Positions 23,001-35,465 of a stretch of DNA of 64,000 bases are shown here, one piece after another. Position 1 is the first letter of the stretch. The number at the start of each line of letters is the position of its first letter. The DNA is from Plectosphaerella cucumerina (Eukaryota > Ascomycota > Sordariomycetes > Glomerellales > Plectosphaerellaceae). The stretch spans positions 2,221,535-2,285,534 of the forward strand of contig JAGPXD010000007.1 in assembly GCA_020746995.1 (NCBI GenBank), read 5' to 3'. The notes under the pieces were generated by a model that had not been told where the DNA came from, made no database searches, and saw nothing but the letters and a program-made list of their open reading frames with translations. The position numbers and the translations under genes are program-made.

Positions 23001-25885
23001 AGTTAGTAAATCCTAGGAATATTTATATATCTTTAAAGTTTTTAGGTATAGGTTATTCGGCGATAGTTTATATATACTCGGGATTTATCCGGACTCCCCT
23101 ATTACTAATAATAAACCCTAGGAATTCCGTTTCCTAGCGGTAGAATTTATATTTAGATAACTTTATATATAACTTAACGTATTATAGGTACTTTAGTACT
23201 ATCTTAAAGGCCTCGGTATACTCCTCCTTAGTCTTAGAATAGATTAGGATATCGTCTAGGTATACTACGTAGACTATATCTAATAGGTCGGTAAGTACCC
23301 GGTAGATATATACTTAGAATATAACTAGGGTATTAGTTAGCCCGAACGGTATAACTATATACTCGAAGTAGCTATACTATATACGGAAAGTAGTCTTCTA
23401 CTAGTCTTCTACCTTAATAGTAATCCTATAATAAGCCTTATATAGGTTAATCTTCGATATCTACTTAGTACCCGCTAGGCGGTTAAGTAGCTCCCCGATT
23501 AGTAGGAGTAGGTAGTAGTTTTTAATAGTAATAGTATTTAAGCCTCGGTAGTCTATATAAAGATATATTATCCCGTCTTTCTTAGGGATAAAGATAATTA
23601 ATACCCCTACTAGGCTAGTTAAATACTTAATTCTACTATTAGTAAGGTTCTCCTTAATATACTTATAGAGTATTTATAGTTAGCCTACTAAGAGAGGGTA
23701 TATCCCCTTATATAGTATAGTAGTACCCTCCTTAAGGGTAATCTTATAGACTATATCGGAGAGTAGGGGTAGTATCTTTACTAGGCTTTTACTAAATACC
23801 CTAGAGTACTCTCGGAGCTCCTCGGTTATCTCCCCCGGCTTAGCTAGTTTATCCTTATCCTTAATTAGTAAGGGGATAGGTTTATCTATATCTAGGATAC
23901 CGGTTATAAAGCGGATATAGGCTAAATAGCTAGTAAGAAGCTTATCTATAAAGGCCTCTAGGGTTATAATTAAGACCCCCTTATAGTACTAGGTATTAGA
24001 CTTAGTCTTAATAATAATTCCTTTAAGTCCTATTGATATATAGCCTAGTAGGAGTTCCGGTTTACTATTTAGGTATTTAATTACTATAAAGGCTCTACGG
24101 ATTTTCCGTAGTTATCCCCGGTAGTCTATTAGGAAGAATATAAACTAGTAGGCTTTTACTCCCTTAACCTTAGTACTATTAATACCTTTAATTATCGGGG
24201 TATTTAGTTCCGTTATAATAGTTAGCCCTAGGTACTATATAAATACTTTAGTAATTAGATCTATCTTTACTCTAGTATCTATATCTACCTAAGCCTCGAT
24301 CTTACTTACTACGGAGATTATAAGGGCTTAGCTAATAGTTATTAGGCTAATAACTACTAAAGGGTAACTAAGTATTAGTTATATCGGGTTATTTATAATA
24401 CCTATTTTTTTCCCTAGAAGGGGTCCTCTAGCTTAGCCTAGTAAGAGACTACCTTCCGAACGTAGGTCGAGAAATTCCCTTAACTTTATCCCTACCCGCT
24501 AAAGCCCCCGTAAGTACTTAGCTAGTCTCCCCGGCCTATATAGGCCTTTTTAGGGTAGTCCCTACCCTAGTATAGTCCTCCGTATATCTAGTAGGGCTTA
24601 GGAGTTTTCTAGTTACCGGCTAGGGTCCTATTAGTTACCCCGGGGTTTACCCTCTCTCTAAATAATCCTCCGAAAGACCTACCTCTAGACTTTAAGTACT
24701 TACTATCTATTTAGTAGTTATTATAACTCCTTTCTTTCGGCTTTTCTTAGTTCTTTACTACCTTACTTATATAGTAAAGCTTAGAGTTTATCTAGATCCG
24801 TTTAGTATACTCTAAGAGATTATAAGGGTTATCCTAAGGGATATTCTAGTATTAAATCTCCTCTCGGAGGGTAGGTTATAGCCTATATAGGTATAAAAAT
24901 ACTCTTTCCTTAATCGGGGTTTTATTACCGATAGACCGGTAGAGTATTTCGAAGTACTAATAGTATTTCGCCGGGCTTTTATTATCCTTTTAGTAGTAGT
25001 ATATAATCTCTATACGGATATTCTACTCTTTTAACTCGGGAGTTACGTATTATTAGTAGATAAATATAATAAAGTTATCCTATATAAACTCCCACGGATC
25101 TATAATATTATCTGTAAACCCCTTATAGTATAATTACTAAACCTCTTAGAGTTCTTAGCTAACGTATATTAATACCTAGTAGATTTTCTATACTTCCGTT
25201 ACTCCTAGCTTTTAGTCCCGGTTAGTATTAACTACCTTATTAAGTTAGTCCTCCCTTTTACTAACCGTAACCTCTTCCGAGAGTCTCTCTACCCCGTATT
25301 ATAATATTTTCTCGTAACCTTTAGGTTACTAAGGGGTTATACTATAATCGATAATTATTTAGAGGAGGAGTTAGTTAGTCCTTTCTTATTATTCCCGGTA
25401 CTTTTTTTATATTATAAATATTATTCGGATAAAGTTATTATTACCTCTTATTAACCTATTATAGTAGCTAGAGGTATTACTATCCCTTAAGCTATCTTAG
25501 TAATAATCCGCTAAATAGTCGTAGTAGTTCATAGTCTATAAGGGTAGAATTTACTTCCTTAGTTTTAGCTTTTATATAGTAATTATAAACGGGTAGTACT
25601 TATAGAGTAGTTATATTATTCTTAGGCCCTAAAGCCTTAACGGGTTTATAGTATATTTTATATTATTTTATCGAGAAATTTATTTACTATTAACTATTTA
25701 TCGGGTAGGCGGTAAGTCGCCGGGTTATTTTATATTAGATTTTCGGTATCTTATATCTCTACGTCTATTATATTATCGTCGGGGTAATTAGCTTTAGTAG
25801 CTAGTTACCGGCTGTTATACGTAACGTAGTTTAATATACTATATTACCGATTCTCCTAATAGGAAATAGAAGTTAAAGAACTATA
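20098..25885 (-). pseudogene. Gypsy A gag-pol relic
   Basis: Read on the minus strand, about 23,150-23,650 gives a Ty3/gypsy reverse transcriptase: IFIPKKDG, YIDYRGLNTITIKN, PFGLTNT and the catalytic box VVYLDDILIYS (about 23,245-23,270), with TAG/TAA at former Trp/Gln codons. RNase H and integrase should follow toward lower coordinates (about 20,100-23,000), with gag and protease above 24,000, but these are too mutated to delimit. The intact polyprotein would make cDNA from element RNA in cytoplasmic particles and integrate it. The 5' end near 25,885 is displaced from its LTR by the small MULE at 25886. Confidence 0.8.
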
Positions 25886-26318
25886 AGGGCCTGTCTAGAA
25901 AGTACGTATAGATAGCTAGTAAGCCTGTAAATACTAGGGCCGACTATACTAACCCGATTAAGCTGTTATTATATAAAAAACTATCGCTAGGCTGTATAAA
26001 GCCCTAGCTAAAAACAGGGGTTTTTATATACCCTAAAGACTTCCTGTATATAGGGTTATTAGCCCGCTAGGTATACCTATCCTATAGGTATTTAAAGCTA
26101 TCGTGAGGTTCCCGATCGGCGCGCCCGGGTGTAGGTAGTAGAATTCTTAAAAAGGCTTAGTAGGCACTTAGGCTATACTGAATTTCCGCTTTGGGCTTAG
26201 TACCTAGTTAAATACCTAAGTCCTGCGGTTTAGCCCGATAGCGGGAGCTTAGGCTACCGGCGGGCCCCCACTTTTTACGGGCTTACTAGCCAAACGTACG
26301 GGCTTTCTAGACAGGCCT
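25886..26318. mobile_element. Short non-autonomous MULE (433 bp)
   Basis: The ends are AGGGCCTGTCTAGAAAG and CTTTCTAGACAGGCCT, inverted repeats of each other. The flanks AACTATAAGG and AATTATAAGG differ by one C/T change and read as a target-site duplication of about 9 bp. The interior closely matches the left part of the MULE at 14876 (AACCCGATTAAGC, AGCTAAAAACAGG, GCGCGCCCGGG) and then a right subterminal part; there is no coding sequence. It sits at the junction of the gypsy A 5' LTR and its primer-binding region. Confidence 0.82.
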
Positions 26319-26321
26319 AAT

Positions 26322-26567
26322 TATAAGGATATCGGCTACGAGCCTAAACCGGGTCTATAAGTAGTCTCTCCGCTAAGTACGCGCTATACCCTCGCTAGTA
26401 GGAATCGCTATATTCCTAGACTTTAACTTAACCCGTTGAAGTCCTTCCGTGTTATACGCCCTCGCCTATGGCTGCGGGCGCCCTACGCTGACTAATCGCC
26501 GCCCCCTACTACGTAGGCTTACCGGCGCTAACCGACCGCTCCCCGGCTCGGTCAGGGTCCCCTTACA
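26322..26567 (-). repeat. Gypsy A right LTR (5' LTR in element sense)
   Basis: 246 bp, from TATAAGGATATCGG to CCCCTTACA, followed by the target-site duplication GAGGG. It keeps more CpG, TpG and CpA than the left LTR. Confidence 0.88.
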
Positions 26568-26572
26568 GAGGG

Positions 26573-26843
26573 GCGCTCTCTACCGGTCGTAAGGTCGTTA
26601 ATTAAAGCGATCACGAAGGGGGCGCCCGGGTATAGGTTTAATTAAATCGCCGGTCGTAAGGTTGTTAATTAAAGCGATTACGAGGGGCGCGCCCGGGTAT
26701 AGGTTTAATTAAATCGCCGGTCGTAAGGGTCGCTAATTAAACTACCGGTTATAAGTATTTAATTAAAGCTATCGCGAGGTTACCGATTAGCGTAGGCGGG
26801 TATAGGCGGTAGAATTCTTAAAAAGGCTTAGTAGGTACTAAAA
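26573..26843. mobile_element. Non-autonomous MULE, right part, truncated
   Basis: Continuation of the element begun at 14876. It opens with GCGCTCTCTACCGGTCGTAAG, completing the repeat unit broken at 15248. It carries further TTAATTAAA, GCGCCCGGG and CGATCACGAAG array units and ends with GTAGAATTCTTAAAAAGG, which also occurs in the element at 25886. After about 26,843 it no longer matches that sister element, and its terminal inverted repeat is missing. Confidence 0.7.
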
Positions 26844-28860
26844 CAGAGTAGTGTAGTCTGACTCGGGTTGTGTATATACTGTAATCTAATATACAGACCG
26901 GACTTACTATAAGTAATTATACTATAGGAGGTAAGGGGGTCTAGGGATTTAGCGTACCTAACTACCTACTTAATAGGTTCTAGGGGTCCTATCGCGATAA
27001 AAATAGGCTTAGAAGATACGGATTAAACGGATTAGGGCTAAATAACCTTTACTACTATTATAAAGCTATATATAGCTAAAGAATTACTATAACGGGAGTC
27101 TAGGTTAACTATAATTACTATACTTAGGGGTTTTAATTAATAGTATTAATACGAAGATTTTTTTCCGTAGAGTAGGGACTTTACGTAACCTATCTACCGA
27201 CTAGCGAGCCCTGTAGTTTATACCCGACTACGCCCCTTACGGTATAGCCTACTTAACTAGCCTACCCGGTTATATATATCCCCTAAGGGGACTATAAATA
27301 CCCTTATCTATAGCCCCTTACCTAAAAAGCTACTATATAAAGCGGCTTAATTAAGCTATCGGGTTATCTTTCCCGATTAAAAGCGAAAGTAAGATAGTAA
27401 TAGTCCTCTTTTAGTTAATATATCCTAATTCCTCTAGTACCCTTTAATCCTAGTAGGTATATACTAATAGCTTTATCTTTCGCTAATAGAGATAAGTAAA
27501 AATATAACTAGTAATACCCTTACCGGTTAGTTCGGGGTACTATCGGATATTTAGCCCTAATTAAGCCTAATTAAGTCCCTTACTTTTAGAGTTATATCTA
27601 GGATAAAGTATCTTCTAGAAGTTAGTATTACCCTTATAAGGGTCTTTATCTACCTATTCCTCTAGAGTTAAAGTAGCTATCTATTATATAATACTACTAT
27701 AATAAAGCTAAGTATTATAGTAAGGCTAGTTAGGATTAGGACTAATAGTATCTTCCGTAGTTATTTAGTATTAAGTTTCGGTCTTAACTCTTCCCTTCTC
27801 CTTAAGATATACCTATATCTTATATTAGTTAGTCTATAGTTAACCCTCCTACTCGGGCTATATACCGGGGCGGTAGACTCCGATTATAGTATTATACCTA
27901 TTTTTAATAAAGTCCCGAGAAGTATACTTATAGAGATCTCGGTAGGGGTCCTAAGCCTAGTTAATATACTTATCTTTAGTTACGTAGTTTATATAGGGCT
28001 TAGTAGGCTTAGGTATAAACTAGTACTAGATATATATACTAGTAGTAGTAGTCTTTTAGATATCCTATATATATAGAATAAAGTTAGGCTTGAGAGGGGG
28101 GTAACTCCGTAGATTACTTTTCTTTCCCGTAAGAGTAAAACCGGAACTAGCTTTCCTTTTATCTTAAGTTTTAAGCCCTAACTAGGGGTAGGTAAACTAA
28201 GTTTATTAGTTATAGGAGTATTAGTAACTTATTAGAGAGGACTAGGTTATACCGGTAAGTTAAACTCCTAGGAAGACTAGTATAAGTTAAAGGTAGGACT
28301 ATAGATAACTCCCTTTATCGGAATAAATAGTCTAGGGGATAATTAACTACTACTACTAACTCTATAAAGAGAAATAATAGCCTATTAGTTATCCTAGAGT
28401 AGCTAACTAGGGCTATAGACTATTTTAGTAGCTATTAGGCTACTAGGAGGAAGTAGTATACTCGGGCTCCGGGAGTTAGGAAGGAATCTAAGGCTTCCGG
28501 GGGTATAAGTAGGGCTACTAGAATTAAATATTAGTATATTAAGTTATATAGTAGTAGTAGGGGGTCCTTAGAGCGGAATAGGAGAGACTTAGCGGCTACT
28601 TTATTAAACTTACTACTATCGAGTAGGGGAATATATATTAATAGTAGCTACTAGTTATAGCTAATAGAGATGAGAAGGAAGCTCGGTTTACTACTAAGGG
28701 TGGCTAGCTACGATCTAGTGGTATGTTACGATGCTATATAGCTAGTGCCCCCTACGTGTGGCTATACCCTACTAGCGGCTATACCCTACTAGCTAGTAAT
28801 AATACCCCCTAACGAAAAAGCACTACGTCCCGTATATACTATTACCCTTATTACTAACTT
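26844..28860. other. Unclassified RIP-mutated repeat DNA
   Basis: About 2 kb of stop-filled, TA-rich DNA. Visible features are a purine run at about 26,926-26,945 and less mutated patches at about 26,850-26,900 and 28,690-28,840. No terminal repeat pair or conserved coding domain was recognised on either strand. Confidence 0.5.
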
Positions 28861-31540
28861 CCTATACCCCTACTATACTATTTCTTTCCTATACCCTTTA
28901 CTATACTATTTCTCTCTATTATCCTTTAGCGATATTACCCTATTATCGCCGTTTATTAAGGTATCCGCCTACTAACTATAAGAGTTAAGGTAGTTATAAA
29001 GGCTAAGCCTATATATCCCGTATCCTATACCCGTCTGTAAACACCTATACTATATATCCGTATTAGGGACTAACCGAGATATAACTATCTTCGGCTTTAT
29101 ACTTCTTTATTATAGTAATTAACTTATCTAACTTTATTATAATTTATCCGAGGATACCGGCTAGTATAGTATAGCCGGTCTCGAGAGCCTCTAGCCGTAA
29201 GTTAGTAGTAATAATAAAAGTATTATTAAACTCAGTACCCGCTATACTAATAGCCTTTAGTTACTTAATCTCTTTAAGTAGGTTATTATACTTACGTAGT
29301 CGGCTCTCCCTAAACTTAATAAACTCCTTATCGGAGTCGGAATCTCCGATCTTAGTAATTTTTGCCTCTAGCTTTATAAACTTATCTTATTTAGTTTAGA
29401 GTAAGTTATTATCTATAGCCTTTAGGTATTTATTACGGTATTTTTCGAGGTCTACGCGACGGGTAGTTTTAGTAAAATAGTATACTAGTTTATTTTCCTA
29501 TTACTTAATAAGTATCTCTATAGCCTTACTAGTATCTTCGGCCTAACTATTACGGATTACCTCTATAGTATCTAGTAGTTCCTCTAGCTTATTATTAGGA
29601 AACTTAACTAACTTATTATTAGTAAGGTAGTTATAAATATCTAAACTAATAACGCCACCGATATTACTTTTACTACCGATATTACCCTTACCGCCGGCCT
29701 TACTACTAGGGAGCTTACCGCTACCTAGAATACTATCTATATTACTAGTACCGGTATTAATAAATATAGGTATCTCCGCGGTATATACCTTTAATAATAA
29801 GGGGCTTATCTAGAGAGGCAGTATAGATAGCTAGAGAGGTAGTAAATAATAGGGCGGACTATACTAACCCGATTAAGCGGCTTTTTTATCCGAACCTGTC
29901 CTTAGCTTATATCAGGTCCTAGCTAAAAATAGCTATTTTTGTATCTACTAAAGACTTACTAGCTTAACCTACTAAAGAACTTATCGTATAGGGTCTATAG
30001 GTTTAATTAAAGCTATCGCGAGGTTATAGATAGGCGCGCCCGGGCGTAACGGTTTAATTAAACTACCGGTTGTAAGGGTGTTAATTAAAGCGATCGCGAG
30101 GGGTGCTCTCTACCGGTCGTAAGTATTTAATTAAAGTAATTACGAGGCTACCGATCGGTACGCCCGGGCGTAAGGGTTGCTGATTGAACTACCGGTTGTA
30201 AGGGCTTAAAAACGCCGGTTGTAAGTACTTAATTAAAGCGATCGCGAGGGCTCTAATCTACCGGTCGTAAGGTCGTTAATTAAAGCTATTTGGGTTAACG
30301 TTAGCGGAGCTAAGATATAGTAGGCGGGCGCGGGCGGTAGAACCCTGATTAGGCTTAGTATACACTTTAGCTAGGTCTAGATTTCCGCCTTAGGGCAAGG
30401 CGCGGGCTAAATTACCTGTACCTCGGGTTTTAGGTAACCGGTAGCGCTTAGGCTACCTAGACCCCTACCTTTTACTACCTCTCTAGCCATTTATACTACC
30501 TCTCTAGACAGGCCTATAATAAGGTAGCTAGTAGACCCTCCACGATATACTATCTAAAGGCCTGTATAACAGGGCGGTCTTTATTACTTACTATACTATA
30601 GGCTATAGTTCGGGTAAGTTATCTATATATAGTAACTATTATAGGTTCCTTAACCTTTATATATATATCCTAGCTAAGTTTAGTATATTTCTCTAGATCT
30701 ATTTTACCCTAAAGTTTTATTATAATAACGATAATACCGCCTACTAGTATAAATAAGTAGGGGGTATACTCCGGTTTAATCTAGAACTTATTACTCTTAT
30801 AGTATTAGGTAAGGATAGTAATATAGTTAAAAGACTTACTATCGTAGCGGGTCTAGTTAGTCTTAGTCTAACTAAATAATATAATATACTTTTATATTTC
30901 GATAAAGCCCTTTATATACTTAGGTATCTCGATAATCTAGGCTAATATTATATCTATTATCTATTATTCCTAGTAGTTATAGTTAACTAACTTAGCCTAT
31001 ATAATCTAGTTAGTAACCTAGGTATTTATAGCTTCGGCCGGGAATTTAATAGTAGTAATAATACCGGGGAAGATACTTATCGGGATAGTCTAGTTAACTA
31101 CCTAAATACCCTTTTTCTTATTATTGTAATACTATATCGTATTATACTTAGTTAGTAAGATTATCTTATTAGGGAAACTAAGGGGATTAGTTATAGTAAA
31201 CTTAGTAAATATAGTTATAGTACCGTCCTTTAGTTTAAGTTTTACTATTAGACGGATACTATTAGTATTACTAGTTACGGTAGTAACGTCCTCGCCGGTA
31301 GTAGTACTATCTCCGCTAGCGGTATTATTATTATTACTTATAGTAATACCGGCGTTACTAATAGTACTATTATTATTAGTACTAGTAGTACTACCCTCCT
31401 CGTTAGTAGTAGTAACTATACTAGTAGCGCTTCGGGTAATATAGGCTAGTTTATTTGATATATATACTATCTAGTCTTTTTTATTCTTACTACCTAGCGG
31501 GCGGCCTAATCCCCTCACACCGCTATTAGTTAATATTATA
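28861..31540 (-). pseudogene. Unidentified transposon ORF relic starting GRPxGSKNKK, split by a MULE
   Basis: On the minus strand at about 31,490-31,540 the sequence reads RGLGRPLGSKNKKD (an AT-hook-like basic start). A long Ser/Thr/Asn-rich low-complexity stretch (about 31,300-31,450) and then IRLIVKLKLKDGTI follow. The relic appears to continue toward lower coordinates, interrupted by the non-autonomous MULE at 29803-30515. Such basic, low-complexity N-termini occur in gag-like transposon proteins, but no RT, zinc knuckle or transposase motif was found to confirm the class. The downstream limit is uncertain. Confidence 0.45.
29803..30515. mobile_element. Non-autonomous MULE (713 bp) with subterminal array
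   Basis: Terminal inverted repeats of about 45 bp (left from 29803, right about 30,470-30,515) are built on TCTAGAGAGG and a second GCTAGAGAGGTAGTAAA word. A 9-bp duplication ATAATAAGG flanks it exactly (29794-29802 and 30516-30524), the length usual for Mutator-like elements. Inside are AACCCGATTAAGC near the left end, then repeated TTTAATTAAA, CGATCGCGAGG, ACCGGTYGTAAG and GCGCCCGGGCG units (about 30,000-30,290). No coding sequence is present. Confidence 0.85.
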
Positions 31541-31900
31541 GAGATTAAGGGTTAAATATAAACGTAAGTTATAAAATAGGGTATAATAAAAATAGGGTAC
31601 TATATAGTAAAGTAGTATATAGTTTATAAAACGGTATTTATAAGAAGCTATTTAGTAGAGAGTTAAAGGGGTATAGGAGATATACCTAGCCTTAAAGCTA
31701 CTATATAAACTAAAGGTATTAGAATTTATAGGTAGGTAAGAGTAAATATTATTACTACTATATAAAAAGTAAAGGTACTGAAATTTCAGGTAGGAAAATA
31801 CTAAGTATAAATATATAAAAGTTATAGGTATTAAAATTTAAGTATAGTATTAGTATTATATCCCTAGTAAGTACTAGGATTATTAAACTAGTAAACCCGC
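31541..31900. other. Unclassified AT-rich stretch
   Basis: A 360-bp TA-rich stretch between the start of the GRPxGSKNKK relic and the 3' end of gypsy C. Imperfect short repeats of the type ACTATATAAA...AAAGGTA recur at about 31,700-31,830. Nothing else was recognised. Confidence 0.4.
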
Positions 31901-34436
31901 CGGTCTTATTAATTACTTTATACTATATCCGATAAGGGATACCGGCTTTAGGGATAGTACCGGTAATTACTTAGTTATACTATTAGTAGAGTTATTAGTA
32001 ATATCCTTAGAGATAGCCTCCCTAGTATTATATATCTCCTTATCCGAAAGGGGGTATCTCTTATTATATTTAGTAATAAGATTACTTATATTTAGTATAA
32101 GTATTTACTATAGGTATTATTTATTATACTAGTCCGGCTATCCGAGTTATTTAACTAGATATTAGATCTCGCGAATTTTACTACCGCCTAACTTTACTAC
32201 TCGCTAATCTAGTAGTATTTATACTTTATATAATTCCTACTTAGTATTATTACCTTTAACGATAATAGGACCTAGTTATAGTCTTTATCGCCCGTATAGG
32301 TTAGGATTTAGTATTAGATATAACTATACTACCGAGACTATAGGGTAAATACCCTAATATCGTAAGAAGTTAAGGCGATATACTAAATTACTAATATATT
32401 CTATTACTCGGAATAGACTAATATACTACTTTACCTATTTACGTATCGGTACGCCTAGTAACTTATAGCTATAATAAAGTCTTAGGTATACCTTACCGCC
32501 TACCTTAAACTATCGGGGGTTATACTTAGTATCGTATTATATCTTTATATATACTATAGTAAAATCTATTACTATATACGCCTCCTGTATCTTTAGCTAT
32601 CGTTCTAGGTCTCTATCGAAGTATAATTATAGGAGGCCGATATTAATCGGACTATATAGCTAGAAACCGCTAAACTATTTATTTAGTAATATACTAATTA
32701 CTACTAAATAGGCCTAGTTAAGTATATACTATATTATCAGAGTAGTATCTACCTAGTCTATATCGGATATAGATATTAGGAACTAAATAGTAATTTTTAC
32801 TACTTAATTTTTCCGTTTTATAGTACTATTTACTTATAAGTACTATACCGTAGTAGCGGTTAGTAATACCTTAAGTAAAGTCTATAGTTTAGTCTAGAGT
32901 TTACTTATAAACTTTATATCTCTATCGGAGATAATCTTATTTAGTAGACCCTAATTATATATCCGTAATTATCGTAATAATAGGATAGCCTAATCCTTAG
33001 TTATATATTTAGTATATCCCGGGATTAAGATTAACTTTTTAGATACTAGGTATATTACCGTTATTATACTATCGAATATATCTATCTTATAGCCTAGTAG
33101 TTACTAATATAAGTCCCTAGTATCTACTATTAGTATTCCGACGATAAAGTTAATATAGATAGCTTTATAGGGGGTATCGGGTAGTCGGATAGGTTAAAAC
33201 TCTCTTAATTCTTTTTAGTATCGGGTTTTATTTTTAATATAGACCGAATAATTCTTAATCTACTCTCGGATAGTATATATCTTACCTTTAAAGCTAAAGC
33301 TAGCTAGTATTATTACTACTCTCTATATTCCGTAGTAGTAATTTTCGTTATATACTACTATTAGTATATCCTTTTTAGTAGTATCGGGGACTATTAGTTA
33401 CCTATTACTATTATTACTAACTATATATAATAAACTATCTAGTATTTCTACGGGGAAGATCTTTATATTATCCGATAGGCGTTACGGTATACCCTATCTT
33501 ACTAGCTTATCGCGCCGTTATTATTATTTCGCGATCTCTACTAGGATCCTAGTAAAGTACGGCTTATTATAACCTACCTTAATAACTACTATAAGGTTAT
33601 CGGGGATCTTAATATTTAGTACTATAAAGTAATAAACTACGTTATCTTCCTAGATATTATCTAATTTACTAAAATCGGCTTTATTATACCGCTTTTTACT
33701 TTCCCCTCGAGTTTTATAAACTATATTACCTTTAAGTATAGCTATAGTATCTATATCCTATATTAGTAACCGAGATAGTATATCCGGTATTATATTTATA
33801 TACCCCGGGATATAACGGATATCTAATTTAAATTAACTAAGATAGGCGGATACTAATATAAGCATTAGATTAAGCTTTTCTATATTTACGGACTTTAGGT
33901 TTATATTATATATAATACCTCTTATAGACGTATAATTAGTTAATATAATTATTACTATCCGGTACGATTAGAGGTAGAGATATAGTACCTTCGATAACTA
34001 GATTAAGTATACTACCTCTAGTTCCGTAGGCTAGTACTTATATTCCCTCGCTATATATAGACGGCTAAGAAATAAGATAAGTTAAATCTTAGAGGTAGGT
34101 ATCTTACTACCTATCTATAGTAATAATAGGTAGAACAGGAAAATACCGAAACCTACCTTACTAGTATCGATATTAAGGAAAGTCTACTTAGTAGGGTTAT
34201 AATAATAAAGTACTATCTTATTTATTACCTACTACTAGAGGAGTCGGAAAGCCTTATGTTTAGCTATTATCGGTATAAACTTAAGTATACTAGCCTGTCT
34301 ATCCCTAGCCCTCTTACTAGCCTTATCTATTAAGAGTCCTTACTCTTTACTATCTAATAAAAGGGATATTTTATAAACGTTTCTCGGTTTAATTTTCTGA
34401 TAAAACTAGGGAATAAACTTCCGGAGGAATATAACC

Positions 34437-35465
34437 TGTTAAATTAATAGTATTACTATATAGCGGAAATATAGTAATACTCGCGGAAGAATTAAAAGTC
34501 GTAAATCGAAGGTCTGTATCGAAGAAGCGGTTATTACTTCTACGTATTAATAGTAATAAGTAAAACTATGAAGTAGTAAAAGATAGTAGTATAAAGGTAG
34601 TAGTAGTAATAGTAGTAATAGTAGTAGTAGGTAGGAGGTAGTAGTGGTTGTTATAGTAGGTAATCTGTGTGATAAAGATAGAGGAAAAATAAAATCCTAA
34701 AGTAGAGGGAATCCCTTTACTTTTATAGAAAATCTTTCCCTATAGAAAACGGTACGTAGCTACATACCTATCTTTCCTTTTGACCGGTAGGTAGTATTCC
34801 CTTTAACCGGTAGGTAGTATTCCCTTTAACCGGTAGGTAGTATTCCCTTTAACCGGTAGGTAGTATTCCCTTTATCCGGTAGGTAGTATTCCCTTTAACC
34901 GGTAGGTAGTATTCCCTTTAACCGGTAGGTAGGATTCCCCTCGACCGATAGGCTCCCTTTAACCGGTAGGTAGGATTCCTTTTCGCCGGTTACTACCGTA
35001 TAAATTCCACCTATAGATACTATCGGTATTTCGGTTATTATCGCTTAGTATCGTATATACCCGGTTATAACCGGTATATATACTATATAGTAGTTTATAC
35101 TACTAGCTACTTATATAGCCTATTTAGGCTTAGTTATATTTAGTAGATCTATAGATAATAGATTTACTACTTTGAAAGTTTCTAATCGTCGAGTTATAGA
35201 CTTTCGGAATTCTAAGATTTATATAATTAAATATAACACTAAGTACTAATAGTATTAGCCTATAAATAAATCTATATATAGAGAGTATAGTATATAATAT
35301 ATAGCTATAGTTATAATATAGTTATATAATGCCTAGTGTCTGATATTAGTAATCTAAGAGATTTTAGTTAGTTACGAGTTTTAAGACTTCGGTAAAATAC
35401 TCCCTATATTAATAGTATAGTATAGATACATAGTTTATATATTTAATAAGTTTATATATTTAATA
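34437..35465. repeat. Solo LTR (1029 bp) inserted in gypsy C pol
   Basis: It begins TGTTAAATTAATAG and ends TTTAATA (CA changed to TA). The exact 5-bp duplication TAACC flanks it (34432-34436 and 35466-35470). Removing it joins the RT and RNase H parts of gypsy C in frame. A second copy lies at 48180-49068. It contains a triplet-rich tract of AGTAGTAAT type (about 34,575-34,650) and a 23-bp tandem array (34,784-34,988). Confidence 0.85.
34784..34988. repeat. 23-bp tandem repeat array inside the solo LTR
   Basis: Seven near-identical 23-bp units beginning CCGGTAGGTAGTATTCCC stand directly head to tail, followed by two degenerate units. There are no spacers, so this is a minisatellite and not a CRISPR. 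The array is missing from the sister LTR at 48180-49068 and explains much of its extra length. Confidence 0.9.

Larger units (their letters stand above)
15249..26567 (-). mobile_element. Ty3/gypsy LTR retrotransposon A (RIP-inactivated, host of two MULE insertions)
   Basis: Two 246-bp LTRs (15249-15494 and 26322-26567, TG...CA ends, RIP-altered in places) bound the element. The 5-bp target-site duplication GAGGG is exact (15244-15248 and 26568-26572). A purine tract read on the minus strand (GGGGGAGAGGG) abuts the left LTR, so that is the 3' LTR and the element is minus-sense. The RT region is readable at about 23,150-23,650. Without the two internal insertions the element is about 7.6 kb, normal for Ty3/gypsy. 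It is inserted in a non-autonomous MULE. Confidence 0.88.

Noticed and set aside
34784..34988. Possible CRISPR-like array
   Set aside because: The 23-bp units are head to tail with no spacers, in a eukaryotic LTR. It is a minisatellite.
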